From: Tamarix chinensis
Taxonomy: Eukaryota; Streptophyta; Magnoliopsida; Caryophyllales; Tamaricaceae
Length of the DNA stretch: 64,000 bases
Assembly (NCBI GenBank): GCA_030549775.1
Contig: CM060175.1
Coordinates: 12,856,455 to 12,920,454, forward strand
Direction of reading: 5' to 3'
The notes beneath the pieces were generated by a model. That model saw only the letters and a program-made list of their open reading frames with translations. It made no database searches and was not told the DNA's origin. Made by a program: the position numbers and the translations under genes. The first letter of the stretch is position 1, and the number at the start of each line of letters is the position of its first letter. Shown piece by piece: positions 47,509-59,575 of the stretch.

Positions 47509-49094
47509 TGTTGACCTCATATGTCGCATATCCATTGTTTTGATGATAACAAATTTTAATTAGGGTTTTGATGTGGTTATTTAATTGTGCATGGTTTATA
47601 CAAGATCAAATGATGATAAATATACTCAAAACAAACTTGAAGTGCAAGCAAAGATAAGAGAAAATTAAGTTTCTCAAAGAACTATAGAATGAATCACATT
47701 CAAACCAACCCACAAGTGCTAAGGACATAAACAAACAATTAAGTTTAGAACTCGATAGATGAAGGATTCAAGCAACATCTAAACAAAATTTCATATCAAG
47801 GCCAAACAAAATCACACCATATAAGACCTCAAGGCTTAATGTTTAAATGGTATATTCATAGATTAAGTCTTAGAATTTAGGTTTTATTTGTACATGTATT
47901 TAATCCTTAAGCCTTGTGAAACTCTCTTAAAAAATGTTTTAAAAAGATCTTTAAAATATAAAGTGGTATTAATTAGGAAAAATAATTTCTCTTGAAATCA
48001 AATTAGGTATTGATTTTCTTTAGGCACCATTTGATTGGTGATAAGTACCAATCAATTGGTATTGGATTGAAAAAATAATATCTCTAGAAATCTCATAGTA
48101 GTCAACTAGTCCATAAGAAAATTAGGATACTAGTTGACTGGCCTCAAGTTTTATCTTATCCTTTGACTTGTTGTTAACCTAAATATAGTATATAAGACAG
48201 TATTGGTCGATTAGCCTATGACACCGGTTGACTGGTAAGCCTCACACAATTCTTGCTCTTTGTTTTCGCACTAACCTATCCTGATTTTACCTGAACTAAT
48301 CTTAAACCAATCAAATGGCCTCACTAGACCAGTCAAGTGTCCTATGAAATGATTAGTTCCTATTATCCAATGGTAATAGATTTCTAGGCAAAGTTTTGAA
48401 ACGAATCAATTGGCCCTTGGACACCAATCAACTAGTATGTTTGTTTGGAAAAAAATATAGCCATTGAGATATCCTTTTTTGCATTAATTTGCAACCAATA
48501 ACACAATTTTTTGACAGAGTTTTAAAAGATTTATATTTTAGATTTTAAAACACTTTTCTTGAGACCATTTATTATAGTCATTTAATTCTCCCATCTACTA
48601 TCTCATTTTTTCTTAGCAATTCAAATCTAAATTTCATATATTAAAATCTCTTGAGAACCTGCTTGTGATCAAAGGTCAAAAACATTAGCTAGAGTGATTA
48701 TCACTTTCATATCCTATAATTTCTAGCTAATGTTACATCCTCTCAACATTCATCAATTTCATATCTTGTTATTGAGAGCATTCCTTTGTAATCACTACAA
48801 CATTCTCTTCAAAACTCAATATCACTAGGCTGTGTATGCCTAACATTCCTAGATGAGGTCACTAGGTTAGTATAATCATAAATCTAGAAGAGGATAACTC
48901 GGTTAATTTATAAATAATCTTTTGGTGGGTCATTGATATTTTGTTCTCATAAATCAAGAGGATACCTTTTTGGTAGTAGATGTAGAGTAACTTATCTTAG
49001 ATTAGCTTAAACCACTATAAATTGTGTGTTCAAAATTCTTAATTTTTAATTTTTTATTCATTCCACCTTGTTCACCCTCTATACGGTGTTTTCA
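47509..49094 (+). repeat. 5' LTR of the SIRE-type copia element
   Basis: TG...CA ends; 1586 bp. The end is set by the primer site that follows directly. Multiple (G)GTTGACTGG / CCAGTCAACTAGT words occur between about 48050 and 48440. Confidence 0.7.
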
Positions 49095-49108
49095 ACTGGT
49101 ATCAAATC
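49095..49108 (+). promoter_or_regulatory. Primer-binding site (initiator tRNA-Met type)
   Basis: ACTGGTATCAAATC, close to the standard ACTGGTATCAGAGC found after the LTR of plant copia elements; two bases differ. Confidence 0.75.
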
Positions 49109-49199
49109 ATGACATCTCATTAAGAATCTAGCAACCCAAGGTGTAAAATATCAAGTCTAGAAGATGAATTCTATTGGGTTAAATGAAGGGATCTCCACC

Positions 49200-50157
49200 A
49201 CTAAGCCACTATTTTTTATGGTGAGAAATTTTCTTATTGGAAAAATTGAATGGAAATATTCATTAAATCTCAAGATTACAATATGTGGTTTATAGTCATT
49301 GATGGAAAAATCAAGATCATGAAAGAGGTCAATGGTGAATAAGTGGAGAAGACAAGGGATACATCATTGATTTCAACAAGTGAAAGTTCACCCTCAATAA
49401 CAAGGTAATGAAAAAAGGGAAATCCATAATCTCTTTCAATGAAACAAGGCAAATCCTTAAGCTCTTTAAGAAATAGATCCACTTACATTTTTTTTGTCTC
49501 AAGTCCTTGGGAAAAGGGATATATAAAGAAGATTAGGTAAGGAAAGTACTATGAGACCTCACCAAAGATTGGATGCCTAAGGCTATGATTATTAAAGAAG
49601 AAAAAGAGCTTAACAAGATGACCTTTTGGGACCTAATGGTGCATGAATCCAAGTTGGTTGGGTCTATATAATAGGCATAAGAAACCACTTTCACTTAAAG
49701 ATTCATCTTTAAGGAAACGTGAAATCTCCATTAACAATGAAGCATAATAAGTTGAATAAAGTGAAGAGAAAGAAGATTTATGAATGAGGAAAAATGAGCT
49801 CTCATCTTTGCCCAATTCCAAATATTATTGAGGGATAGAGGTGGAAGGAATATAAGAGGAGGAAGAAAAGATTCATTTTCCTCAACATGGATAAAGGAAA
49901 GCTCAAGATATGATAGGATCAAGTGCCATCACTATAGTAAAAGCGAGCATACCATTCATTGAAATTGCCAAGGAAATGATTAGAAGCAAGGGCAGCAGTA
50001 AATTTAAACAAGATTAAATAAAACCTATGGCTTCCTTTGGTGAAAGTAAAGGAGATATAAAGATGAAAATGAGGCCAGCCTTTGTTTCATGGCACTTAGT
50101 GATGAAGCTTAAGCCTTAAACTTTAATGATGATGATGATGATGAAAATGACGGGGAG
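49200..50157 (+). pseudogene. Copia gag relic
   Basis: In shifting frames it reads GEKFSYWKN, a stop, then MEIFIKSQDYNMWFIV and DGKI, the opening of copia gag ('F.YWK.RM..FLKSQDYNMW..V'). Later come VRKVL, DLTKDWMPKAM and ELNKMTFWDLMVHE, the end of the UBN2 gag domain, then an eroded zinc knuckle (CHHYSKSEH) near 49930. A (GAT)n run at about 50126-50142 corresponds to the acidic segment. Confidence 0.7.
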
Positions 50158-51543
50158 TGATAAAGTGATAAAATGACTAATATTAGGATGATTATGCCTC
50201 TTTATATATGCCTATTTCCATGTATTCTTTATGAATATTGTTGGTATTCTGTTAGAATCATGGATACTGCGTTTTTTAGCATTTTATCTTATTAGTAAGC
50301 TCAATGGATGCAAATAAGGCTAATATGAGGCAATATGAAGGCTTTGATTGAAAAGGGAATAATTTTTTCCCTTTGATTAAATCTTAATTTAGAAAAATGA
50401 AAAAGGAAAAAAAATTATAGATACTCTTCTTAACTTTCCAACGTATCCAAGATCACCCCATTTCGATTCCAGACAAAGAAGTTATAAGCTGACATGGTTG
50501 TGTATGTTTTTAGCGTGACTACTCAATCTCTGACCCCAACATGACTGTGTTGAGTGTCATATTTTGTTTTCTTAGCGCAATTTTAAAGGATTGGATGGTT
50601 ATATTCAGCGGCGGATTTTGCTAGACCTTATTTAGGATGACTAAAAGGAGATTTTGGAGGCTATCTTTCCTTCTCATTGCTCTTTATTATTTTATTCCTC
50701 TATTTTGTATTCATCTCTCTTTGATGCAACAACCCATTAGATTTAATTTTGAAGCTTTATAATTATTTAGATCAAGTGATCGACTTTTCATATCTTCAAC
50801 CCCTAGTTCTATCTTTTAATCTATTATCCTTTTTATTTCATCAATGTCTAATTTCTTTATTATGGCTATTGATTTATCTATGAGTGAGTAGATTTTTTTT
50901 TTCTAGGATTGGATCTAGTCTAAATTGTTGATTAATGATAAATTAGTTTAACTTCTATTTTGATTGCTTGAATTCTTGATTTCAATTGTTAATTTCTTCA
51001 CTTATAATTGAATTAATTGATCTCCGATTTGAATAAATATAGGTTTTAATCTAAGACCGGAAAGGTGAAGATTAATAACTAGAAATCTAACAATTGAATG
51101 GGAGAATCAAACCATGAAAGTAGGTTAGAGTCCCTTGAAGATTTAACTGATTTAACATAGAACGTAATGGATTTAATTCAATTTAATATCATGAAAATAT
51201 TTTATTAATTTGGATTATGTATGAATTTTAGACCTTAAAAGAGACTCTTAGTTAATTTAGGCTATTTCCTCCTCTCTGATTGAGTTAATTATTTGGCAAT
51301 TAAATAGATTATTCATTAATTATCAATTTATGATGAGAATCCAACCCTAGGATTTTAATTAGATTTTTATTGCTGTTAGCATTACTATTTGATTTGATTT
51401 TGTTAGACATTTTCTACTCCTCAAATTTGATTTGCCTAGATAGTCATAAATGGTGAAGATTCGGTAATTAACAACTAAGTCCCTGTGGGATACGACATTG
51501 ACCTGCTATAATGAGTTCGTGCACTTGTGGATTTGACCCATCA
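50158..51543 (+). mobile_element. Nested solo LTR (gypsy Tat/Athila-like), 1.4 kb
   Basis: It starts TGATAAAGTGATAAAATG and ends '...cgtgcacttgtggatttgacccatca'. The flanks GGGAG (50153-50157) and GGAAG (51544-51548) match at four of five bases. Its 3' part, 'ccctgtgggatacgacattg...cgtgcacttgtgg', is typical of the LTR end of Tat/Athila-type gypsy elements. Removing it joins the gag relic on the left to copia sequence on the right. Confidence 0.65.
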
Positions 51544-51548
51544 GGAAG

Positions 51549-52740
51549 GTACATTTAGATTCTCCCTAATCCTATGATCATATATATGTGTCTTGCATGA
51601 TGTTTTTCATGAAAAGGATAAGAAAGAAAAACAAAGAGAGAACATGAACAAACTATATGCTCACCCAAATGAACAACACACTAATATGTTAAATGAAAAA
51701 GTTTTTCTTGAATCTCATATTCTCTTTGTACGACTTGAGTCTATTAAAAAGGTTGATGATTTTGAAACATAAACGAAGTAGAAACCTTTTAATCACAAGG
51801 TAAGGATTGAGAAACTTGAGAAGAAGGTGGTTAATGTCCAAGCCAAGCTTGAAGACTATGTTGGCATAATACACTCTTTCACCAATGGTGTTTGAGAAGT
51901 AAAATTATGCCAAGAATTATGAGGGCATAGGTTTGGAAACAATAAAGTGCCTCAATGAAGAACCCTTGACAACTTCTTTGTAAAAGTGCACAAGGATCAT
52001 CAACCATCTTTTCATTCTCATATTATTTGCAATGTGTATGGTAAAAGTGGGCATGCTTCTTCTATGTGTATACATGCTAGAAATGCTTAATCTAATTCTA
52101 TGAATAAGAAAATGATTACTTATGGTGCATGTCATAAAAATGTACATGTTTCTTTCTCATGTGCATTAAATAGAAATGTTGGATTTGTTTTGGGGTCTAA
52201 GAAGGTATAGGTGCCAAAGGGATCCATCCTTCAAGGACTGATAAATAACTCCTAAAGAACTTATTAAATGGGTACCTAAACTAGATTATTTGTATTTTTA
52301 GGTATTCTTCAAGGTGAAAACAAGAAGCCATAAATGGTTACTCAAAAGTGGGTGCTCAAGGCACATGATGGGTGATCAACCTATATTTTCCCAGTTGAAA
52401 CCTTATGATGGAGAGAATGCCACTTTTGGAGATAATTTCAAGGGAAATATCATTAGTGTGGGGGAACATGAGTCTTTCTAAACCCCTAATTGATGATATG
52501 TATCTTGTAAATGGCCTTAAGCATGATTTGATTGGCATTAGTGAATTGTGAAATACGGAGTATGTGGTAAAATTTTAAATTTACATTGTATGATATCTAA
52601 TGGAGTTGATGGATCATTTTTTTTTGTATTCTCTTATATCAATAATGTGTACATGCTAGATGCTAAATCATTGAAACTACAACACGTATTCTTAAATACC
52701 CAAGTTAATGATTCATGGTTATGGAATAAACTAATTTGAT
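51549..52740 (+). pseudogene. Copia zinc knuckle, protease and pre-integrase relic
   Basis: Landmarks are CNVYGKSGHASSMC (about 52030-52072, zinc knuckle), SHKWLLKSGCSRHMMGD (about 52328-52378, the protease active-site region 'WYLDSGCSRHMTGD' with the catalytic Asp replaced by Lys), FSQLKPYDGENATFGDN, then NNVYMLDAKSL and NDSWLWNK (pre-integrase). Several frameshifts and stops; not functional. Coding similarity stops at about 52740. Confidence 0.75.
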
Positions 52741-53290
52741 GCAGGAGCATTCAAATATGATCCTCAAAGTATTGATTTGACATACCTATATTTAGATTCA
52801 ATTACATTATTTATCTTTGATGATAATTCTTTAAATAACTTTAATAATATAGCCTTGAGTCATTCTTATAGGCATATAAAATATTTGCAGAAAGATGATC
52901 AAATCCTATAAAAATTCAAGATACTTAAGATTTTCATATGCTTCCTATTTTGCACATTTTTCTCATAATCATATGAAAATTTTCCTATAAAAAAAGACTC
53001 AAGTTGATATATTTATTTGTGTGGTTTAATGTTTTATAAATAGTTTGAGAAAATTTAATAGCAAAATTATGATGAATGAAAGATATAATGTAAAATCGTT
53101 TTGAAAAATAATAATACATCACATCAACTAAAATACGATCATAAATTGACTAATTGTGGAGCGGAGAGCCCTAATATCAAATGCTCAGCCGCATTCCGGA
53201 CTAGTGGAACGGGGACCAACCATATTCTTTCGTGAAACTAATCACACCGCATGGCTTGTTCATTTTCATCTTTGATGATCCAGTCGGCTC
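52741..53290. other. Spacer and probable PPR 3' untranslated region
   Basis: AT-rich sequence without open frames up to about 53150. The last ~120 bp (53170-53290) are more balanced in composition and probably the 3' untranslated end of the minus-strand PPR transcript. Confidence 0.4.
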
Positions 53291-55300
53291 TCAAGAATAC
53301 CCATACTCTTCATCTAATTCATCTCGGCGAATATACCCTTCATCTCTCATCAACCAACGCAATCCACACAATACATCATAAATCTCTCTACTTCTCTTAC
53401 TAGAGGTGTCCTTGCAGATAAACCATTGCAATCCTTCACTAGTCTCTATCCAGCTGTTCCCTGCTACCTTCTTCAACCCAACACTTCTCATCCTCTCTCT
53501 TGTCCTCTCAGCCTCCTCCCATCTTCCAGCTCTTGAATACAAATTTGCCATTATAAGATAATTCCCTGTATTCTCAGGTTCCGCTACGAACAAATGATCC
53601 CAAGCAAATTTACCAATCTCAACATCACCAAAAACCGAAGCCCCGTTCAACAGTGCACCCCAGGCTTTTGAGTTAGGCTCAATTGGCATTTTAGATATGA
53701 AGTCTACAGCTTCAGATAGCTTTCCTGCTCGGCTTAAAACTCCAATCATGCAAGCGTAGTGCTCGACCGTGGGCTGAACTCCATATTTTGGGAACATGTC
53801 ATGAAAGATCTCCCAAGCTTCATCAGCTCCGGAATGAGCACAAGCTGACAAGACCGCGGTGAACGTAATAGGATCTGGATCAGTCCCGAATTTCAGCATG
53901 GCTTTAAACAAAATGAGAGCTTCGGAAGCATTTCCGTGCGACGCGTATGCTGCTATGATTGCTGTCCAAATGATCACACTTGTTCTATCCCCGTATTGAT
54001 CAAACACATGCCTTGCCCCGCCAAGATATCCTGCTTTCGCATAATTATCTATTAAGGCGGTAACAACATATATGTTCTGGTCGTGACGATTCTTGATAGC
54101 GTAAGCATGTATTTCTTTACCTCCTCTGAGGTTTGAGAAATATGAAACTGAGGGAAGAATGCTTGAGAGCGTTACAGAATTTGGTGCAAAACCACATTCC
54201 AGCATTTCTTTCAAGAACTCTACAGCATTTTCGTGCCTGTTGTTCTGACCCAAGCCTGCGATCACTGCATTCCACGTGCTCAATCTCAGGCTCTTCATAC
54301 ATCGAAACAGTTCTATAGCTTCATCTACGGAGCCATTAATCATGTAGCCAGAGATCAGTGACCCGTACGTTATCTCATCCTTCTCACTCATCTCCTCAAA
54401 CAATTCCCGAGCATAATCTAAGCTACCGCATTTTGCATACATGCCTATAACCGAGTTGCAGAGTGCAACGTCCGTCTCAACCTCATTCTCCACCACATAT
54501 TTATGCACCTCCATCCCAAGAACAAGATCCTTCAAATGCGCGCAAGACTGCAAGACACTAATCAAAGTCATTCCGTTGGGCTTGAGATTCCCTGCATCCA
54601 ACATATGCCTATAGAGTCTCAAACACTCCTCGTAATATCCACCTTGAGAATACCCTGCAAGCAGCGCATTCCACGACACAATGTCTCTTCCCCTCATCGA
54701 ATCAAACACTTTCCTCGCCGAATCCATCTTATCGCACCTCGAATAGTAAGTGATCAAAGCATTAATAACAAATAAATCGGAAGCAAACCCATGCATCAGT
54801 ACATAACCATGAATCTCCCTCGAGAGGTTTTGATATGAAGATGAGCCAGACGACAAGGCCTTTAGAACCGACGTGATAGTTATATGATCCGGCTTGAACG
54901 TCCCGTATGAAGAGCTCAGAAATGAAGAGAAAAGCGTCAGTGTTTCGGTTGATTTATCATGTGAAGAATAAGCAATGAGCATAGCGTTGTATGCAAATGT
55001 GTTCTTCTGAGGAATATCGTCGAACACCTTGCGTGCTTGATAAAGACGGCCCGTTTTGGAGTAAAAAGTGACTAGCTTTGAGGCAAGAAAGTTGTCAGGT
55101 GAGACGGAGGAAAGTACAAGGCGGGCATGGAGTTGTTTGCCGTAGCGTAGGAGACGGCGGTCGGCGCAAATTTGAAGAAGGCGGCCCAAGGTGCTGTAAT
55201 TGAGTCCATCGGAGTCGTTGTATAGACTCTGTTTGAGTTGTGAGAATGAGGCAACGGAGGGTGGTCGGACTTGAGCTTGCAATGATTTTGTGAGCTTCAT
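53291..55300 (-). CDS. Pentatricopeptide-repeat protein, PLS class, E/E+ type (At2g37310-like)
   Basis: PPR proteins of this class bind organelle RNA in a sequence-specific way; PLS proteins with E/E+ ends usually act in C-to-U editing. One uninterrupted 669-codon frame, intron-less as is typical. A short N-terminal region precedes LLQICADRRLLRYGKQLHARLV; then come repeats through about residue 560 with the usual signatures (NFLASKLVTFYSKTG, DLFVINALITYYSRC, DIVSWNALLAGYSQGG, ALCNSVIGMYAKCGSLDYARELFEEM, WTAIIAAYASHG), followed by WGALLNGASVFGDVEIG, YLIMANLYSRAGRWEEAERTR and GNSWIE of the E region. No DYW domain; the protein ends soon after RRDELDEEYGYS. The arrangement and many segments recall Arabidopsis At2g37310. 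The exact RNA target is unknown, and the start is the first Met of the frame. Confidence 0.93.
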   Translation of the reverse strand: MKLTKSLQAQVRPPSVASFSQLKQSLYNDSDGLNYSTLGRLLQICADRRLLRYGKQLHARLVLSSVSPDNFLASKLVTFYSKTGRLYQARKVFDDIPQKNTFAYNAMLIAYSSHDKSTETLTLFSSFLSSSYGTFKPDHITITSVLKALSSGSSSYQNLSREIHGYVLMHGFASDLFVINALITYYSRCDKMDSARKVFDSMRGRDIVSWNALLAGYSQGGYYEECLRLYRHMLDAGNLKPNGMTLISVLQSCAHLKDLVLGMEVHKYVVENEVETDVALCNSVIGMYAKCGSLDYARELFEEMSEKDEITYGSLISGYMINGSVDEAIELFRCMKSLRLSTWNAVIAGLGQNNRHENAVEFLKEMLECGFAPNSVTLSSILPSVSYFSNLRGGKEIHAYAIKNRHDQNIYVVTALIDNYAKAGYLGGARHVFDQYGDRTSVIIWTAIIAAYASHGNASEALILFKAMLKFGTDPDPITFTAVLSACAHSGADEAWEIFHDMFPKYGVQPTVEHYACMIGVLSRAGKLSEAVDFISKMPIEPNSKAWGALLNGASVFGDVEIGKFAWDHLFVAEPENTGNYLIMANLYSRAGRWEEAERTRERMRSVGLKKVAGNSWIETSEGLQWFICKDTSSKRSREIYDVLCGLRWLMRDEGYIRRDELDEEYGYS

Positions 55301-55440
55301 ACATCCTGTAATTGTCAGCTTTGCGGCGAGCCACAGTATCTATTTAGTATTTACCATCAAGAGCAAGATATTTTCAACTTGTGCAGGGGCCGTGTGACCG
55401 AATGCGAACAGTCTACAGCGCTCTGCGTCAAACGCCGGGG
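55301..55440 (-). promoter_or_regulatory. PPR gene upstream region
   Basis: Short GC-balanced stretch directly upstream of the PPR start before AT-rich intergenic DNA begins at about 55440. It presumably holds the 5' leader and core promoter; no clear TATA box was identified. Confidence 0.3.
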
Positions 55441-58009
55441 ACTGTAACAGATTAATTTAAGACTTTGATTTTAAAATATTCATCATAATTATTAAAAAAT
55501 ATGTCTTTTAAAAGACATATTTAAAAATATACTCTCTTTATATATATAAAAATAATAATGTGCACACTTTAAAAAAAAACTAATAAAAGTAGTATTAAAT
55601 TTACACTAATATCATTTATTAAAATATAACAAAGCATTTAGTGTATATATAGTAGGAAAAAATAAGGGTAAAAATAGAAATTAAGCTTTGAATTTTTTTA
55701 CAATAAATTCCTTTTATTATAAAAAATGTAATGATAGAATTATTTATTAAATTTTTTATACGAAAGAATAAAATGATAGAAAAATAACTTTTAAATAGTT
55801 ATAACATATATTTTATTTATTAAAATAATAATTAATAGACATTTGATCCATGACAAACACATTATATAATAGACATTTGAAATATACTTCTTCTCTTCTT
55901 CTTTTTTTATATAAAAATAATAGATGTATATTATTTGATGTAGGAGTTCAATCTCAATCTTACTCTTCTAAGGATGAAAAGCAATAATTAACATACTTAG
56001 AAATGATACCAATTATTCTTGAAGATCCTAATACTTCTAATGTTTTGTTAAATAACTCTTGCATGTATTATATATGTTTGCAAGAAAACCAAACCATTAA
56101 ATATATTTGATGTATAAGACAATGACATTACAAGAATTATAAAGTTGCATAGAAGACAATGCTTGAGCACATGTGATTATTCAATGTATTACATACTTAG
56201 AATTTTGTGTAACTTTGTTACATTATTGTATACTTTGTAATGTTTGTAATTTGTCATTATAACTACTATATATACAATATAAAAATGCATGTAGTTAGCC
56301 TTTGTTAATTAGGTTAGATTTATGGCCTTAATTAATGAAAAGTAAACTAAGGCATGCATGTGTGTGTGTGTAGGGTATCGTGCATTGAGAGAATTATGAA
56401 TGAATGAATAATGAAAGAAATTGACATTTAGTGATCATTTTGAGCATCTTCTTCTTCAAGTGTGAGTTTTTTTGAAGAGCTGTGGATTATTTTCTAGAGA
56501 AATAAGAGATTTCTCTATTGAAGGGACTTGATCTTAGATTAGATCAATACCACAATATCAAAGCTACCGAGATCAACATACACAATTTGAACAAACTATT
56601 GTTTTGGGAAGAATTTTGCAACTTATGATCCCCGAAAAAATGTGCATTATAGAAGATTATTTAAATATGATCTTCCACATCATTATTTCTATGTGAAAAA
56701 TGTGTTTGAGGGATGTCCTTTTATATCAAATGGTATGTTGTATATGAGGAATGTAACCTACGTGGGAAATCAGACATCTAATTTAATTTTAGGTGCATGT
56801 ATCTTTTTCTTTTGGTATAGAAAAAAAAACCCATCAATTGAACACCCATGCAATCTTTAATCTAATAACATATCATGTTTTCAGAGTAACCAAGATTTAG
56901 TTCTCAATTATCAATCTAAATCGGTATCAAAAACATATGGATGTTACCATATACCAATTGGCAAATAGATATGTGCTCTTCCATTAACATAATTTGATGG
57001 TTTCTTAGTGGACAAAAGATGAATAAATAACAAAGCTTACTTTGCTTGCCAAAGTTTAGGAAGTGGAGAGGGACAATGGAGAAGAAAGTCCAACGTTTCA
57101 GTTAAGCACACGAGGATTTATAGGTTTATCTATCTATAAAAACACAATCTAAAGATCATAGTCCTTTTATCTAAAGATAAATAATATTTATATTTAATGA
57201 TAGTACAATAATTATTCCCTTTTTTTAAATGATATTTTACTACTTTTGTTTTTGCATAATAATTACTCATTCAAGGTTTTTTTTATACTTACATTTTATG
57301 CTGTGTTATTATCTTCCTCGCTCTATCACTTATATGTATATATATCCCCCACCCACTCTTTTTCATGATTTTTTCATTTATTTTCGTCTTCTAGGTCAAT
57401 TTTAATTTATGTAATTATTGATTTTCACTCTTCCTCGTCTTTACTTTTACTATTTTATACTCCTCCTCAACTTCTAAGTTGAAATGATGAAGTATGAGTC
57501 AGTAATGTTTGGCATGCCTAGGACAGATATAATAACTCCAAATGGTTTGCACATATAGCTTAAATGTAGAGAAGAAAGGGTGGGAAAAAAGATAAGAGGG
57601 TAGGTAGGAGTAGATGTGGCAAATAGATTATATGGATCCAGTCAAAATCGAATCAAATTTGGTTGTCTTTTAGGTTCGGATCTAGTTCATATATCTATAA
57701 TTTGGGTTGGATCTATATTGGATTGATTCATTTCAAATTAGGAGAATCGTGGATTGGTTAAGGGTGAAACCCATTGAGTTTATTCAGGTTTCATTGAAGT
57801 CTACATACTAAGGGTTAGGTTGGGATTGCATCTAATGAACCCAGGTCTGTAAACTCTGTATCATATCGGGTTTTAGCTATAGTAAGTTATTATCATTATT
57901 AGTATTATTATTATTATGATTATAAATATTAATACATAATAATTATTGTTATAATAACTATAATTATTATGTTAATTATAATGAATATCATCATCATCTT
58001 TAGAAATAT
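55441..58009. other. Intergenic, AT-rich, no gene recognised
   Basis: High A+T with small microsatellites ((TG)n at about 56359-56372; TTATTA runs near 57890-57925). A patch at 57610-57860 ('gatgtggcaaatagattatatggatcc...') resembles the interior of non-autonomous hAT-like elements. A 72-codon frame at 56642-56860 matches nothing I know and is probably chance. The stretch 56180-56640 has an LTR-leader look, but no ends were found. Confidence 0.45.
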
Positions 58010-59400
58010 AATTTAACCTCTCTGACCAACTATGATGTTAAATACATCATGATCACAAAGAAAAGTAGAGGGAATTACATCTCAAGCTCACACAATATAA
58101 TCACAATATCTTTATATAATATGTTCAACCTCTAAGGGTCAATGACATTAGCACATACTTACTTCAAATAGAAATAAAATTGAGTGATGACATACGAACA
58201 TGATTAGAAAAAATGGAGCATATAACTACCAGCAACAAATCTTGAATGAGAATATAACAGTCATGTAATTTCATGCCCACTAACTTCAAATATTTTATTA
58301 AAATAAGACTCTTGATGTTGAATATTCTTCTAGAGCCTTCCCTCCATTCAATAATTCATAGAAAAAAAAACGATTCTCTTTTATAGAAAGTGTATAACAT
58401 GTGGGAGGAAAAAATGTTCTATTCCCCACATTTTGCGTATGTAATTTTATTATTATACCAATCTCAACGAGCTCTAACTTAGAATTAATGTTGCCCTTGA
58501 CCTTCTTTGGCATATTTATAAGTATACTAATTGTACTATCAAATACATTCTACTCAATGTACATCACATCAAGATAATGTCACACATAAATTTTTCTAAT
58601 ATGGAATACCAAAGAATATTGACATCTTCTTCTACCTATTCAGATAAACTAAGTTCTTGTTATTATTATTTTTTTCAAAATGCATATTTAATATCCTCAC
58701 CTTTTCAAATATGTGAAATCCTATGAGTGGATTCAGAGCTCTCGGTTCTTCAAATTTTCCAGTAAAATCTTTTATTTGCCTACGATATTAATGGTTTACA
58801 GGCAAGAACTTACAATTTTTAAGATAAGCAATATTCCTACTCTTCGGTAACTAGAAAAAGTCAATGTTATCTTCATAAATAAGATATGCATAGTATCTAT
58901 GCAAACTATAACTAGAATAATTACCAGGTGTCAAAAAATCATTTAATGTACAAAATAAAACTGCTCTCAAATTAAACGACTCTTAGACATATGCATCCTC
59001 AACAAGGGAAGTTAAATAAACATCAATATCATTACCAAACTGAATTAGACCCGATATAAGCAAAGACAACATCATCAATTTCCACTTCATGTCTAATTAT
59101 GGAGGGAGATTATATGTTACCAAGATAATCGGCAATAAATTGTAGCTTGTGCTCCCATTGAAATAGTTCATTTCACTAAATTAAAGTGAAAGATGTAAAG
59201 TTCTAGCTTCACGACTAAATTCAGGAAATTTGTTATCGATCGTCATCCACGAAGGATAATTAATCGAAAGTCTAAGCTTGCCATCATAATACCTCTCTTT
59301 CATATACCACATAAGATTCTTCGTATTTTCTTTGTTGCATACTAAATATACATCATAATCTTGATATGATTGAAAAGTACTATAAAAGCTTTTTAGGAAC
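58010..59400 (-). pseudogene. CACTA (EnSpm) TNP2-type transposase relic
   Basis: On the minus strand, from high to low coordinates, the translation gives LL.YFSIISRL (about 59370), MKERYYDGKLRLS..YPSW, FPEFSREARTLHLSL, ..SYNLLPIILVTYNLPP, LMMLSLLISG, NDIDVYLTSLVEDAYV, FNLRAVLFCTLNDF, KNCKFLPVNH, then LNSKLELVEIG-like and NRTFFPPTCYTLSIKEN (58513-58298), and finally LCELEM..FPLLFF. This is the order of the plant TNP2 transposase ('NPFG...WPVVLT.YNLPPW...GPK.PG.DIDVYL.PL...LW...FNMRA.L.WTI.DFPAYG'). Stops, frameshifts and small deletions are frequent; no CACTA termini were found. Only this middle part survives. Confidence 0.75.
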
Positions 59401-59575
59401 CTTAGCCTTAATGAACTGATTTCGAGCCAAGCCTTAAACGAGCTCTAAATAAGTCAAGCCAAATGTATCTAAATTCATGCCTTATTTTAGGCTCATTTAA
59501 TTCAATGAATGATCCCAAATGAGTTTTTAATTAGTTGAGCCCAAATTAGGCTTGAACTAACTCAACTCATTTACA
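59401..59575. mobile_element. Possible hAT-like fragment between CACTA and copia relics
   Basis: It contains 'gagccaagccttaaacgagctc' and ends '...caactcatttacaaccctaa', which read in reverse gives 'ttagggttgtaaatgagttgag', a pattern common at ends of plant hAT-type MITEs. Only one end is convincing. Confidence 0.3.

Larger units (their letters stand above)
47509..52740 (+). mobile_element. Ty1/copia (SIRE-type) retrotransposon, 5' part only
   Basis: A 5' LTR, a primer site and decayed gag-protease coding are present in order. Integrase core, reverse transcriptase, RNase H and 3' LTR are missing, so the element is truncated near 52740. The LTR start TGTTGACCTCATATGTCG followed by 'tgttttgatgataacaaattt', and the many 'agtcaactagt / ggttgactggt' words within it, are typical of SIRE/Maximus copia elements. 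A different solo LTR (50158-51543) is nested inside it. Stops occur every few dozen codons. Confidence 0.75.

Noticed and set aside
50158..51543. Possible exon or gene between the two copia parts
   Set aside because: TG...CA ends, a near-perfect 5-bp flanking duplication and a typical gypsy LTR tail identify it as a solo LTR without coding capacity.
54117..55334. Short frames on both strands over the PPR gene
   Set aside because: Shadows of the 669-codon PPR frame; none has its own domain or spacing.
56180..56640. Possible LTR with a transcription-leader look
   Set aside because: No TG...CA ends, flanking duplication, primer site or second copy could be found; left as unassigned intergenic DNA.
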